A stretch of DNA of 64,000 nt from Haematococcus lacustris. Taxonomy: Eukaryota > Chlorophyta > Chlorophyceae > Chlamydomonadales > Haematococcaceae. The notes below the pieces were generated by a model. It did not search any database and was not told where the DNA came from. It saw only the letters and a list, made by a program, of their open reading frames with translations. The stretch lies in NCBI GenBank assembly GCA_030144725.1, contig JASKMD010000017.1:7987722-8051721 (forward strand), read 5' to 3'. This document shows, one piece after another, positions 8,077 to 19,267 of the stretch (position 1 is the stretch's first letter; the number at the start of each line of letters is the position of its first letter). The position numbers were made by a program, and so were the translations under genes.

Positions 8077-10129
8077 GGCTGGGAGGGGGTGGGGCAGGGC
8101 TGGGCAGGGAGGGGAGGGGCTTGCCATCGTTGTTACACGGGCCTACTCCTGTTGTGTTGCCGCCACTGCTGCCACCATTGCTGCTGCCGCTAGCACCGCC
8201 TCCCCCACTGCTGCAGCCATCGCATCATGCGCCTTGGGCGGGCATCTGCACGAGCACCAGTAGGCACAAGCATGGACATATCCTTCCCTATCGACAAGCA
8301 AAGCATGCCTTTCTCTGATGGTCTATCCCTGCTGCGTTTGCCACTGCAGCTTTGAGTGTATACTGTTGTCCTGCCTGGCTGCCGCTGCCCCTCCACCGCC
8401 TGCCTACCCAAGCTGCATGCAACCCGCATACCCATGATGCGCTTGCGCCTGTCCCTGCTGCTGTGCCTGCGCACTCCTGCAATGTTGCCTGCCTACCCCT
8501 GCTGCACCTACCCCGGCTGCGCTTCATACCTGCCCCTGCCCCTTGTGGCCCAGCTGTGCTTACCGCATGCTCCTGCTGTGATGCCAACATGCCCTTGCCC
8601 CTTGTTAGGCGATGTCTACTCACGGGTGGTACGCTTCTGTGTGGCCACACCTGTGGACGAGCACCACAACCAGGACGATGCCACACATAGGAGTGAAGCA
8701 ATGCAGCGCATAGATGTGCATTAGACACTTGAGCTGGTGAGGTGCAACAACAGCAGCAAGCAACAGCATGTGCGGGTATACCAGCAACTGGGGGCACAGC
8801 GCAGTTCATACCTGGGTGGAGCGACCGTCTCTTACTGCGCGAGCTGCGTTGGCCGCTGAGACCGCAGTCCATCCTTAGCATCCGCAGCAGCTGCTACGGA
8901 TGTAGCGTTGGCCCAGCAGCTGCTTTACCCACTGCGATTGCTGTGCCTTGCCTGGTGCTAATAGGAGCGGCCGGTGCTGAGGCTGCTGGAGAGGATTACC
9001 GTGGGCATGCTTTACCCTGCTGCGCAGCCGTCTTGTCCGCAGAGCTGTAGCGGAAGGTGCAGGCTTGCTTGCAGAGAGGTGGTGCCGATGAGCAAGTGGG
9101 CTGCGGTTGGACGGTTGAAAGGTTCCCCTGTGGGGGGGAGCAGCTGCAGATAGCTCAGCGTGGGGCTCAGCGAGGGGCCCACAAGCTTACTAAGCTCAAC
9201 GCGGGGTTCAACGCAGTGAGAGGTCACATCTCTGCCATCTGCCCGTTTGAGGCGCATTGGTGCGGGTGCCGCACATCCCACACTAAGCCGACGAGGTGGG
9301 TGCGGCAGAACGCCTGGGGAAGGGGTCGGGCAAATTCTCCCTCCCACTGTGTGGCTAAATCGCAACCCCGCGGAGAATTTTAACGGTGTGATCTATCTGG
9401 TTATTGGCAGATAAGTCACCCGGTAAGAATTCCGACAATGCTGCGAAAAATTATCTAACATACGTCGGTATTTTGCCCAGCCTCCGAACCAGGACCCCCC
9501 GCTTCAGGACCTTACCCAATACGACTAGATGGTCCGCGGGCGCAGCGCTGCGCCTTATCAACCCGAGCCGTGACCCTGTGACCTCTCACACACAACGCAG
9601 CACCTAAACGCCGAACGCAGACTGTGTGCCTCATGGTGTAGTGTCTTGCAGGTGAGGCGCCAGCCAGCAGCCACACAGCATTCGCGACCAGCCATAGCAT
9701 ACATGCGCCCCGGTCGAGCGAAAGGAGCAAAAGGAAAGGTGCGCTGTTGACGAGCTAGCGGAACAGCGAACAAACGATTGGTAAAGTCTGTGGCTGCTTG
9801 CAGGTGGACTTCCAATGGCTAGGAGGCTACGCAGCTAAAAGTTGCAGCTAGTGAGCGCAGCCACAAACAGCAAGGAGCTTAGAGCGGCAGAGTCGAGGAG
9901 TATTGGAGGAGCCTGGAGCGCAGGAGCAATTGTGAGCCAGGAGCCAAGAAGTGCAGCCAAGGAAAGCAGCTTGGCAGAGCAGCCAGGGACAGCCAGGAGC
10001 AGTCAGGAGCAGCCATAAACAGTTGTGAGCGGCAGCAATAAACGGCACCCATGAGCAGCGCCCTCCCCCCCCTGCCATCCCCCCCTTCACCCCACACCCA
10101 ACCCCCTCCCGCCCCTCACACACTCCAAT
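8077..10129. repeat. Copy A, right palindrome arm (2.05 kb)
   Basis: Reverse complement of 5972-7115 (inner part) and of 19268-20176 in copy B (outer part). The same arm recurs in direct orientation at 30615-32667. Confidence 0.85.
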
Positions 10130-10819
10130 TAATAACACGATGGTTTGCACGGAGAGTGAGAAGTCACAGAGACAGTTTGCACGCCACTTTGCACGCCCGC
10201 GTGCAAAACATTGAAGAACCAAAAAAAGGGCCCGGTTATTTTGGGCTCTCAGTGGATGGGCGGGCAAGGCAGCGGCCGCAAGCGCAAGGCCAACGTAGAG
10301 ACCAAGACAAGCAGGGCAGGGCACCACTCCAGACCAACCTAGAGAAATAGATGCGAGCAGCGGATGTGCATTATAGCATCGCAATGCAGCGATGCGTTGC
10401 AGCATCGCTGCAATGGAGCTATCAGCAGAGCAGGTACAGGAACAGGTCGTGCAACTCCGATAGCATCATACAGTCAACCCAGATGAGGATTGCAATGCGC
10501 ATTGCACCAACCCAGCACAGGTGCCAGCCTTGCTGCATGTGCCCTGGCCTTGCACCAGCCATGCCCAGGTGCCAGCCCTGCTGCATGTGCCCTGCTGCAC
10601 GACCACCATCACCACCAGCTGGGGCAACTGCCCTACCACCACCCACCAGCAGCTATAGCCAAGACACCATCACCCCTCATGCTGCCACCACCAACACCAC
10701 CAACACCTCCATCACCAGGGGCAGCTAGCCTACCACCACCCCCTAGCAGGGACAGTTCCCCTACCACCACCCACCAGCAGCTGTAGCCATGACACCATCA
10801 CACCTCATGCTGCCACCAC

Positions 10820-11335
10820 CAGCCCTGCCCCACCCCTCCCAGCCCTGCCCCACCCCTCCCAGCCCTGCCCCACCCCTCCCAGCCCGCCCCACCCCTCCCA
10901 GCCCGCCCCTCCCCTCCCAGCCCTGCCCCACCCCTCCCAGCCCTGCCCCACCCCTCCCAGCCCTGCCCCACCCCTCCCACCCCTGCCCCAACCCCTCCCA
11001 GCCCTGCCCTGCCCCTCCCCTCCAAGCCCTGCCCCACCCCTCCCAGCCCTGCCCCACCCCTCCCAGTCCTGCCCTGCCCCTCCCCTCCCACCCCTGCCTC
11101 ACCCCCTCCCAGCCCTGCCCTGCCCCTCACCTCCCAGCCCTGCCCTGCCCCTCCCAGCCCTGCCCTGCCCCTCCCCTCCCAGCCCTGTCCCACCCCCTCC
11201 CAGCCCTGCCCCACCCCTCCCAGCCTTGCCCTGCCCCACCCCACCCAGCCTTGCCCTGCCCCACCCCACCCAGCCTTGCCCTGCCCCTCTCCTCCCAGCC
11301 CTGCCCCTCTCCTCCCAGCCCTGCCCCTCCCCTCC
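10820..11335. repeat. C-rich minisatellite, about 20-bp unit
   Basis: Roughly 25 imperfect units of the form CCCTGCCCCACCCCTCCCAG. The opposite strand has runs of three or more G at short intervals, so G-quadruplex formation is possible. Copy 2 at 33358-33950 has a different length. Confidence 0.85.
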
Positions 11336-11600
11336 CACCACCACCACCACCACCACCCTGCCACCACCACCATCACCACCAGCAGTAGGGGCAGCTGCCC
11401 TGCCACCACCTACCAGCAGCTGTAGCCATGCCACCATCACCCCTCTTGCTGCCACCACCACCACCAGCAGGGGCAGCTGCCCTGCCACCACCTACCAGCA
11501 GTTGTAGCCAAGACACCATCACCCCTCCTGCTGCCACCACTACCACCACCACCAGCAGGGGCAGCTGCCCTGCCACCACTTCTGTAGCCATGCCAGCTGT
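11336..11600. repeat. CCA-rich repeat with about 90-bp unit
   Basis: (CCA)n tracts alternating with CAGCAGGGGCAGCTGCCCTG and a TAGCCATG/ACCATCACCCCTC segment, about three units. The paralogous stretch 33950-34315 has about one extra unit. Confidence 0.7.
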
Positions 11601-12496
11601 AGCCATGCCACCATCACCCCTCTTGCAAATAGCAAAGCCCTTCCTAGCAGTTGTTTTCCTTGCAAGAGCAACATGTTGTCTGACAGCTGTGCTGCGTACA
11701 ACTATTGCTGTTTACAGGCCCCTGTCGACTTGTCAACCCGTGTCGGTATCAACGAGTACCTGTGAATAGAGTACAGTGGAATATGCCGGATGTAACCGAG
11801 TTTCAGTGTGCCTGTGTGCCATCGGCAGGGCATCCCATCGGAAACATCGCAACCACGCCGAGGCGTCAGGGATGCGGCTTGTAATGTGAGGAGGCTTACA
11901 GTGCCCATGTATTATGGCCGCATTCACAGCCTTGCTGCAAGGTTGCTCTCACAGGTTACGAGTGACCAGGCCGCAAACTCGGTCCCGATGCGAGCTGTGA
12001 CGCCCATCCTGCTCAACGCAGCGCGCTGATGCCTACCCTGCAAAGAACGTCTCTACGCTCCATGACCGCTGGCTTCGGTCTCGAGCTGCCCCGCGCCAGG
12101 GCCTCGGCCTCGCCTTTTTAAAGCGCCTAAAACGACCCGCGACACCGGCCCGATTCGCACTCGCAAATTTGGTATTTTGAATTATTCGCGGCCAACCGAC
12201 GCACTTTTTCCCGTTCCGAGCCACTGGCTGCGTAGCTGTTCGTTGTGACCCAGCACGATCAGACCCCGCATTCATAGCAGTCAGGGGAGCTGCTCAGCAG
12301 CCCAAAAGGAGACAGCGAGGGGCGGTCGGTTTCATCGGTTCGTGCACTTTATCGACCCGCCCGTCACGCTTCCTCATTCTAGCCTCCTTTTCGCCGCGTT
12401 TGAATCGGGGCTAGAATGATGAAGAATGACGGGTCAGTTGCATCAGGGTTCAGGTGATGGAATCTTTCGAGCAGGGTAGCCGAGCAGCGGCGACAA

Positions 12497-13317
12497 ATGC
12501 AGCAGCTCAACCCGATGCTTCTGGGTCAGCTACAACTCGTATTACGGGCTCGAGCACAGGCTCAAGCACAGGCGCAAGCTCAAGCCCAGCAGACAATTTC
12601 GCCAATGGCTTCGCCGATGCTAGCACTACAAACGCAACAGCCCCAAGCGCAGCAGGCTGTGCCGACGCTGCTTCAGTCGGCACAGTTTATTCAGATGTTG
12701 CAGGCCCAGCAGGCTCGGACGCAGCAGGCCTCTGCAATGCCAGCTCTGCAGGTCACGCATCCCCTGGCGCAGCAGGCTGTGCAGACGCAGCCACAGCCGG
12801 CCCCGTTGCTTCAGATGGTGCAGACCCAGCAGGCTCGGACGCAGCCTGAAAGACGTGCCCTGCAGCGGCCACAGAAACCCACCACCTCTCAATCCATGGC
12901 TGGCAAAGAGAACAAGAGGTGGGCAATACAATGCATTGCATTGCATACATACTCTGCAATTCTACTCTGCAATCATGTTTGCAATGCAAACCTGATGATG
13001 ATGATGCAATGCAGACCTGATGATGATGATGATGATGATGACGATGATGAGGACAAGAGGCACAAGTAAGTGCACGTGCGTGGACACATGTTACATAGAC
13101 GGTTCCTGCACCTCACCTGCACCTTCACCTCTCCTTGTTATTGCTTAGGTTCACAAAGGATCAGGTTTTGGACCTTGTCGCTGAAATTAAGACAGCCAAG
13201 GAAGAGAAAGAGGCCATTACTCAGCATGCCCCGTTTTGGAAGCGCTTAAGCAATGCCTGTGGGAGAACAGCTGACGTGTTGTACTACAAGTGGCAGGGTG
13301 ACATCATTCTCACGTAG
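12497..13317 (+). CDS. Gln-rich accessory protein of the Harbinger-like element (two exons)
   Basis: Likely spliced: exon 1 12497-12918, donor GTGGGC, acceptor TTGCTTAG, exon 2 13149-13317. The junction restores an Arg codon and joins KENKR to FTKDQVLDLVAEI. Exon 1 encodes a Gln/Ala-rich region of QAQAQ and QQAVQTQ type. Exon 2 is a charged, helical segment ending FWKRLSNAC and then a short tail overlapping the 3' end of the transposase gene on the other strand. Harbinger elements often encode a Myb/SANT-like DNA-binding partner of the transposase; this could fill that role but I see no diagnostic Myb tryptophan pattern. The start is uncertain: an ATG at 12454 opens another frame. The intron carries a GAT microsatellite. 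Confidence 0.45.
12990..13055 (+). repeat. (GAT)n microsatellite in intron
   Basis: Two GATGAT runs separated by CAATGCAGACCT, ending in GACGATGATGAGG. Confidence 0.8.
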
Positions 13318-14400
13318 CAAGACTCTCCACCTCATCTTCAGCCTTCCAAAGGCACGCTCAACTTTGCTGCGGGCACGGCTGTGCAGGGTGTTGTACCGTG
13401 CTTTGTTGGGGCACCTGTTAGCTTGGTTATCCCTGTAAGCTGGCAACACAAATGTACTACAGGCATATGCCGAGTCTGCAAGGATAGACATAGGCATTGC
13501 TGTACCTTGCACTGGCATCCTGGCAGACCACAAGAACTGACCCACAGCACCTTGCAACCCCATACCCAATCTGCTCTCAGCAAAGGCACGGGCATCATGC
13601 ACGCTTCCTGCGTTGCCAACCTCCACAGCAATCCACAGCCCATCACCATTGCACACAGCCTGCACATTGAATGAGCAAAAGCCCTTCCTGTTGTACAATG
13701 ACTGCAAACCGAGGTCCTTGACAGCAACGTGTGTGCCATCCACAGCAGCAAAGCATTGTGGTAGACCATCACCCGCAGTCATGAAGGCTGAGGCACTGAG
13801 AGTGAGTTCCTCTACAGTGGTGGGCATACGGATCATCCCGCGCAACACTTCGACGATGGCAGCACACACATCATGCACAGCCTCGTGCACTGTGGCGTGG
13901 CCCCTGCCCATGTCGCCGGATACAACCCGCATTGTGGCACCGGAGGCAAGGTACCTGAGCGCGAGTGCCAATCGTTCACCGGCACTGAGCTCTCGAGTCC
14001 TGATGTGGGGCTCGAGCTGACGCGTGAGCCAGTCGAATGTGCCTCGCCCCATCCTGAACATCCGGATGTACTCTTCGTCATCCACAAGACGCTCGCCGTC
14101 GGAGTCATCAGCCATGAGCACGGTGCTGTAGTATGGCAAGGACCGTGGCCTGACAGTCCAACGCCTTCTGCGTTCAGCGATGTGATGCGGCGGAAGTGAG
14201 AACGTGTAAGCGAAGCCAACATGTTGGACATGTGGCTGCAGCATCCTACCGCACTGGTGGGCGCCCTTGCGCAAGCATAACCATGACCATGAGGTCTTCG
14301 AATTCTCGCCGTCGTCGGTCATCATCAGCAATTTCATCTTCGCGAAGACGCTCCTCCTCCTCCTCCAACTCCTGTCGCTCTTCGGCTTCTGCGTCCCCAT
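13246..14400 (-). CDS. PIF/Harbinger transposase (DDE_Tnp_4 family)
   Basis: DDE-type nuclease/integrase that would cut and paste the element. 384 codons from ATG 14400. The N-terminal 90 residues are basic and poorly conserved in style, so the true start could be a later Met or an intron may exist; a good later start is the Met before ADDSDGERLVDDEEY. Around 120-200 lies a helix-turn-helix-like region (ALRYLASGATMRVVSGDMG). The catalytic triad is visible: D221 in CFAAVDGTHV, D309 in ILADSAYACSTF, E348 in SKVERAFGRLKMRW. The Harbinger-typical blocks NRKGFCSFNVQAVCN and N-x-x-HSRARSKVER are present. Convergent with the Gln-rich gene, overlapping it by about 70 bp. Length is normal for the family. 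Confidence 0.9.
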   Translation of the reverse strand: MGTQKPKSDRSWRRRRSVFAKMKLLMMTDDGENSKTSWSWLCLRKGAHQCGRMLQPHVQHVGFAYTFSLPPHHIAERRRRWTVRPRSLPYYSTVLMADDSDGERLVDDEEYIRMFRMGRGTFDWLTRQLEPHIRTRELSAGERLALALRYLASGATMRVVSGDMGRGHATVHEAVHDVCAAIVEVLRGMIRMPTTVEELTLSASAFMTAGDGLPQCFAAVDGTHVAVKDLGLQSLYNRKGFCSFNVQAVCNGDGLWIAVEVGNAGSVHDARAFAESRLGMGLQGAVGQFLWSARMPVQGTAMPMSILADSAYACSTFVLPAYRDNQANRCPNKARYNTLHSRARSKVERAFGRLKMRWRVLLRENDVTLPLVVQHVSCSPTGIA

Positions 14401-14526
14401 CCAGCCTGCTCCCTACACTCCTTACACGCGCCCATCAGCGAAGCCAGCCAACGAAAGCGCGGCAGTTAACCGGTCAACCGTCAACGACATCGAATATCGA
14501 AAACCGAAACGAGTGCGAACAGGGCC

Positions 14527-15002
14527 CAGGTCGCTGCAGTTAACGATTCTTAAAACGAGGTCTATTAACGATTACAACCGAGTAAAACTCAATTACCAAG
14601 GTTTAACCAAGGGAGAAAGTTTAACAAATCTTTAACACGACCGCCAGGTCTCGCTCCGCAATCGCGATGGAAGGCGAAGCAACTGCGACCCAATGCCCGG
14701 CCCAATGCACACACGCAGCCTTTCCGCGGCAGTTCTCGGCTGCAGTGCTCGGCTGGTGTTTCACTGTGATGTAACTCTGCTTGGAGCAGGCCATGGCTGG
14801 TCGGCTGTAGCTTTGGGGGTTGGCTGTAGCTTTGGGGGAATTTCTGAGGTTTTGACAACAAGGACGCTATGTCCCGTTAGCTGGGGTGGTGGCAAGGATG
14901 ATGGCGGCAAGCATCGCACGCGCAAATGCACAAAGTGCGCCGTGCAAGTCAGTCGTGCAAGTCAGTGCATTCGTGCAAGTCAGGCTGACGGGCTTATCAG
15001 GC
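14527..15002. other. Unique segment before the first 22-bp array, duplicated
   Basis: Bases 14527-14602 match 47516-47596, and the rest matches 51272-51663. The match is split in the second copy by a 3.7-kb insertion. No gene seen. Confidence 0.7.
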
Positions 15003-16855
15003 TGCGGCCCCACCCCCTGCCCGCTGCGGCCCCACCCCCTGCCCGCTGATGGCCCACCCCCTGCCCGGTGCCACCCCACCTTATGCCCGCTGCGGCCCCA
15101 CCTCATGCCCGCTGCGGCCCAACCCCCTGCCCGCTGCGGCCTCACCTCATGCCCGCTGCGGCCCCACCTCATGCCGGCTGCGGCCCTTCCTCATGCCCGC
15201 TGCGGCCCCACCCCCTGCCCGCTGCGGCCCCACCCCCTGCCCGCTGCTGCCCTACCTCATGCCCGCATCGGCCCCACCACCTGCCCGCTGCGGCCCCACC
15301 TCCTGCCCGCTGCGGCCCCACCCCCTGCCCGCTGCGGCCCCCACTCATGCTCGCTGCGGCCCCACCCACTGCCCGCTGCGACCCCACCCCTTGCCGGCTG
15401 CGGCCCCACCCCCTGCCCGCTGCGGCCCCACCCCCTGCCCGCTGCGGCCCCACCCCCTGCCCGCTGCGGCCCCACCCCCTCCCCGCTGTGGCCCCACCCC
15501 CTGCCCGCTGCGACCCCACCCCGTGCCCGCTGCGGCCCCACCCACTGCCCGCTGTGGCCCCACCCCCTGCCCGCTGCGGCCCCACCCCCTGCCCGCTGCG
15601 GCCCCACCTCCTGCCCGCTGCGGCCCCACCCCCTGCCCGCTGCGGCCCCACCTCATGCCCGCTGCGGCCCCACCCCCTGCCCGCTGCGGCCCCCACTCAT
15701 GCTCGCTGCGGCCCCACCCACTGCCCGCTGCGACCCCACCCCTTGCCGGCTGCGGCCCCACCCCCTGCCCGCTGCGGCCCCACCCCCTGCCCGCTGCGGC
15801 CCCACCCCCTGCCGGCTGTGGCCCCACCCCCTGCCCGCTGTGGCCCCACCCCCTGCCCGCTGTGGCCCCACCCCCTGCCCGCTGTGGCCCCACCCCCTGC
15901 CCGCTGCGGCCCCACCCCCTGCCCGCTGCGGCCCCACCTCCTGCCCGCTGCGACCCCACCCCGTGCCCGCTGCGGCCTCACCCCCTGCCCGCTGCGGCCC
16001 CACCCCCTGCCCGCTGCGGCCCCCACTCATGCTCGCTGCGGCCCCACCCACTGCCCGCTGCGACCCCACCCCTTGCCGGCTGCGGCCCCACCCCCTGCCC
16101 GCTGCGGCCCCACCCCCTGCCCGCTGCGGCCCCACCCCCTGCCGGCTGTGGCCCCACCCCCTGCCCGCTGTGGCCCCACCCCCTGCCCGCTGCGGCCCCA
16201 CCCCCTGCCCGCTGCGGCCCCACCCCCTCCCCGCTGTGGCCCCACCCCCTGCCCGCTGCGGCCCCACCCCCTGCCCGCTGCGGCCCCACCCCCTGCCCGC
16301 TGCGACCCCACCCCGTGCCCGCTGCGGCCTCACCCCTTGCCCGCTGCGGCCCCACCTCATGCCGGCTGCGGCCCCACCTCATGCCCGCTGTGGCCCCACC
16401 CACTGCCCGCTGCGACCCCACCCCCTGCCGGCTGCGGCCCCACCCCCTGCCCGCTGCGGCCCCACCCCCTGCCCGCTGCGGCCCCACCCCCTGCCCGCTA
16501 CTGCCCCACCCCATGCCCGCTGCGGCCCCACCTCATGCCCGCTGCGGTTTCACCCCCTGCCCGCTACTGCCCCACCCCATGCCCGCTGCGGCCCCACCTC
16601 ATGCCCGCTGCGGTTTCACCCCCTGCCCGCTACTGCCCCACCCCATGCCTGCTGCTGCCCCACCACATGCCAGCTGCGGCCGCACCTCTGCCCGAAGCTG
16701 CCCCACCCCATGCCTGCTGCAGCCGCACCCCCTGCCCGCTGCTGCCCCACCCCATGCCCGCTGTGGCCCCACCCCATGCCTGCTGCGGCCCCACCCCATG
16801 CCCGCTGCTGCCGCACCACATGCCAGCTGCTGCCCCACCACCTGCTACATACCCC
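15003..16855. repeat. 22-bp minisatellite array 1 (about 84 units)
   Basis: Unit of the form CTGCGGCCCCACCCCCTGCC plus CG, with variants (CTCATG, CGACCC, GGCTG). The variant string starting CCCCCACTCATGCTCGCTGC recurs at about 15330, 15690 and 16020, showing higher-order duplication of 15-16 units. Long frames on both strands (hundreds of codons) arise because the unit lacks stop codons; they are not genes. Confidence 0.95.
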
Positions 16856-16860
16856 CTTAA

Positions 16861-19267
16861 CATGTAAGCATCACGGTCATGCTTAGCAAGTGCAGGACTG
16901 GCAGTGATCCAGCCACACAGCTAGTTCCTGGAGACGCATCCATGGTGCATGTGGTCGGCGCATGAGGGCGACACTAGGGGTACCCGGCATTCAGCTGCAA
17001 ACCATGTTATCACTTGCGCCTCGTGAGTAGTGCATTACATTAAGGCTTGGTAAGGCATGTGATGGTATCAACGGCAAGAACACGAGAACGCTGTGAAGAC
17101 GGGTTGTCCATACAAGCGGGCCATCCATGCACTAACCGGTTGTCAGCCCACTGTCCCTAGGTATGTAGGTGCGCAGTGAGCCAGTGGTATGGCGGATTGG
17201 TATCACAGTGTACCACACCAGCTGTGTTGGCTTACATCATAGTGTACCACACCAGCTGTGTTGGCTTGTCCAGCTGGCTGTGACACATTGGGCGTGGATT
17301 ACTGCCAGGCCTGCATTTGCTAGGCATGACCGTGATGCATACATGCAAAGGGGGTAGGTAGAAGGTGTCTACCACGTTTGCAGCATTAGCGCATCACCGC
17401 GTGGTGGTGTTGTCCATACAAGGGGCGTAGGAATCGTTTGAGAGGATACACGGCTAATGACCACCACCATTTTCTTCATTACATCATGACCATCATTACA
17501 TCATGACCAAGTATCATTCGTGCGCAATTTACTGCTGATGACCACCACTGTCTTCATCATTACATCTTCATCATTCACTGCTTACAATCACGGTGTGTGG
17601 CATGGAACTAAACGGAAGCTCAGGACAGCCATGCTGCTGATTGCAGAAACAAGGATGCATTGCTACACACATACAACTTGTTGTCCATGCACTGCTGCTC
17701 ATGGACTACAGCCTGCTGCGGCTGCTTATCCACTGCAACACATGCACTGCAACACATGCACTGCAGCCTGTTGCTGCTGCTCATGCATTGCAGCCTGGGC
17801 GGTGGCTGTGTTGTGGCGGAAAAGGGTTAACAACACCAACTGGCACCCCCACCACCATCACCCCAACCGCCACTACCATCATCACGAATCACCCCACCCC
17901 ACCCCCACCACCAAGCTATGGCGCACAGTACGGACCGGCAACCCCCCATGTGCTTGGCTTGGCTTGGCTCTCCTACTGCCGTCCCCTTGGGGGAGGGATG
18001 GGCTGGGTTAGTGTGGTGTGTGGGCATGGCATGGCTAGAGTGGGCTGGCTGGTCGCTACTACTAGCGCCCGCTCCATGCTGCCCGCCCAAGACGGGGTGG
18101 CGGATTTGGAGGTGGTGGGACAGGAGAGGGAAGATTTAGAGGTGGTGGGACAGGAGAGGGAACCTAGGAGGAAGGGGCCAAAAGGCAGGAGGGTGACCGT
18201 CAAACCTGCAACAAAGAAGGGATGGGCTTGCGTTTACTGCCCCACAGCACCCAACTCCTGGCTGCCGAAGCCATGCTTCACTAACCACACAACAGCGGAC
18301 TCATGGAGGCTTGCGCTTGCCTTATTGCCTTATGGCAGCTGACTGGGATGTGGGATGAGGGATGTGAGATGATGCAAGGTAGGGGTGGGCAGGGGAGGAG
18401 AGGAGAGGGTGCCGTTCCTGGCTGTTACTCTTGGCTGCCGCTCCTGGCTGCCAATCTTGGGTGCCTCTCCTGGCTGCCGCTCCTGGCTGCCCGCTCTAGG
18501 CTGCGCGCTCCAGGCTGCTCGCTCCAGTCTGCCCGCTCCAGGGTGCTCGCTCAAGGCCTTGCTTGCAATCACCAAGCCATGCTACACTTGTCATGCTCCA
18601 GCTGCCTCCAACTGCAAGCAAGCTTCAGCTAGCTCAGCCCCAACAAGCTTATCGACAAGGACATGCATGATCAGAGTTTGGCAGGCTGGGCTAATACCCT
18701 AACAGCATGTGCACTCATCTGAAGTCTGGCTGTCGCTCCAAGCGCCTCCTAGCTGCTGCTCCTAGCTGCATGCTTGTCCACCACAGTCTAGCAATGTCAC
18801 TGCTGTTGTTGACGTGCCTGCCATCCAAGCCATCAAGGCATTCACCTTGCACGCCAGACCTGCCATGTCATGTCCCACTGGCAGCCGCACCACCACTGGC
18901 ACAGCATTAGCACTAACCACACCAGCACATCTGGCAGTAGCATTGGCATTGTGGCTACAAGCGCAGGCCAGCCAAGGGGAGGGGAGGGGAGGGGGGGGGA
19001 TGGGATGGGATGGGATGGGATGGGATGGGAGATGGGGAGGGAGGGTACCATTGAGTTGGGGATGGGGTTGGGCGTGAGGGGTTTATCGGCGGATTGGGAG
19101 GGGGTGGGCGTGTCGGAAAAGGGAAGGGAAGGGGAGGTGCTAGTGGTGGTAATGGGAAAAGGGAAGGGGTGTGACCATTGGAACCTGCAGCAAACAAGGG
19201 CATGCTAGCGGTCAGACTAGGTACATAGAGCTGCATAGTTGCAAGAGATGCCACTCACCACTTGCTA
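16861..19267. other. Non-coding spacer between the two block copies
   Basis: No protein family recognised. Parts are diverged relatives of the palindrome spacer in inverted orientation: GAGAGGATACACGGCTAATG near 17437 mirrors 7948-7973, and the CTGCTGCTCATG-rich stretch 17680-17800 resembles 7500-7700. There is a 36-bp direct duplication (GTGTACCACACCAGCTGTG) at 17205-17275, a CTGGCTGCC-rich stretch at 18420-18550, and a GGGGA/TGGGA microsatellite at 18975-19035. Confidence 0.6.

Larger units (their letters stand above)
5972..10129. mobile_element. Palindromic (long inverted-repeat) element, copy A, left end interrupted by gypsy 1
   Basis: Inverted repeat centred at about 7596: 5972-7115 is the reverse complement of 8077-9220, and 9221-10129 pairs with sequence that should lie left of gypsy 1. 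The complete left arm is visible in copy B (19268 onward). The right terminus CACACACTCCAAT is followed by TA at 10130-10131; copy B starts TA then ATTGGAGTGTGTG. Copy A from 6594 to about 11100 aligns with copy B at a constant offset of 22538. No transposase-like protein was recognised; the element looks non-autonomous or of an unknown class. Confidence 0.8.
10130..12146. other. C-rich flank between palindromic element A and Harbinger element, non-coding
   Basis: Duplicated at 32668-34847. Contains two minisatellite blocks (separate entries) and about 500 bp of unique sequence (11620-12146). The long Pro/Gly-rich frames here are products of the repeats. No gene recognised. Confidence 0.65.
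12147..14526 (-). mobile_element. PIF/Harbinger-like DNA transposon
   Basis: Inverted ends: GGCCCGATTCGCACTCG reading in from 12147, and the reverse complement of CGAGTGCGAACAGGGCC ending at 14526 (GGCCC-x-x-TTCGCACTCG shared). It carries a DDE_Tnp_4 transposase on the minus strand and a convergent spliced Gln-rich gene on the plus strand; a two-gene organisation is typical of Harbinger. A clear 3-bp target duplication was not found, so the exact ends may be off by a few bases. Confidence 0.75.

Noticed and set aside
15003..16855. CRISPR-like array
   Set aside because: Units are contiguous and lack unique spacers; the context is eukaryotic.
14886..16886. Long Pro/Cys/Ala-rich frames on both strands (up to about 666 codons)
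   Set aside because: They are open only because the 22-bp unit has no stop in any phase; codons show no other constraint.
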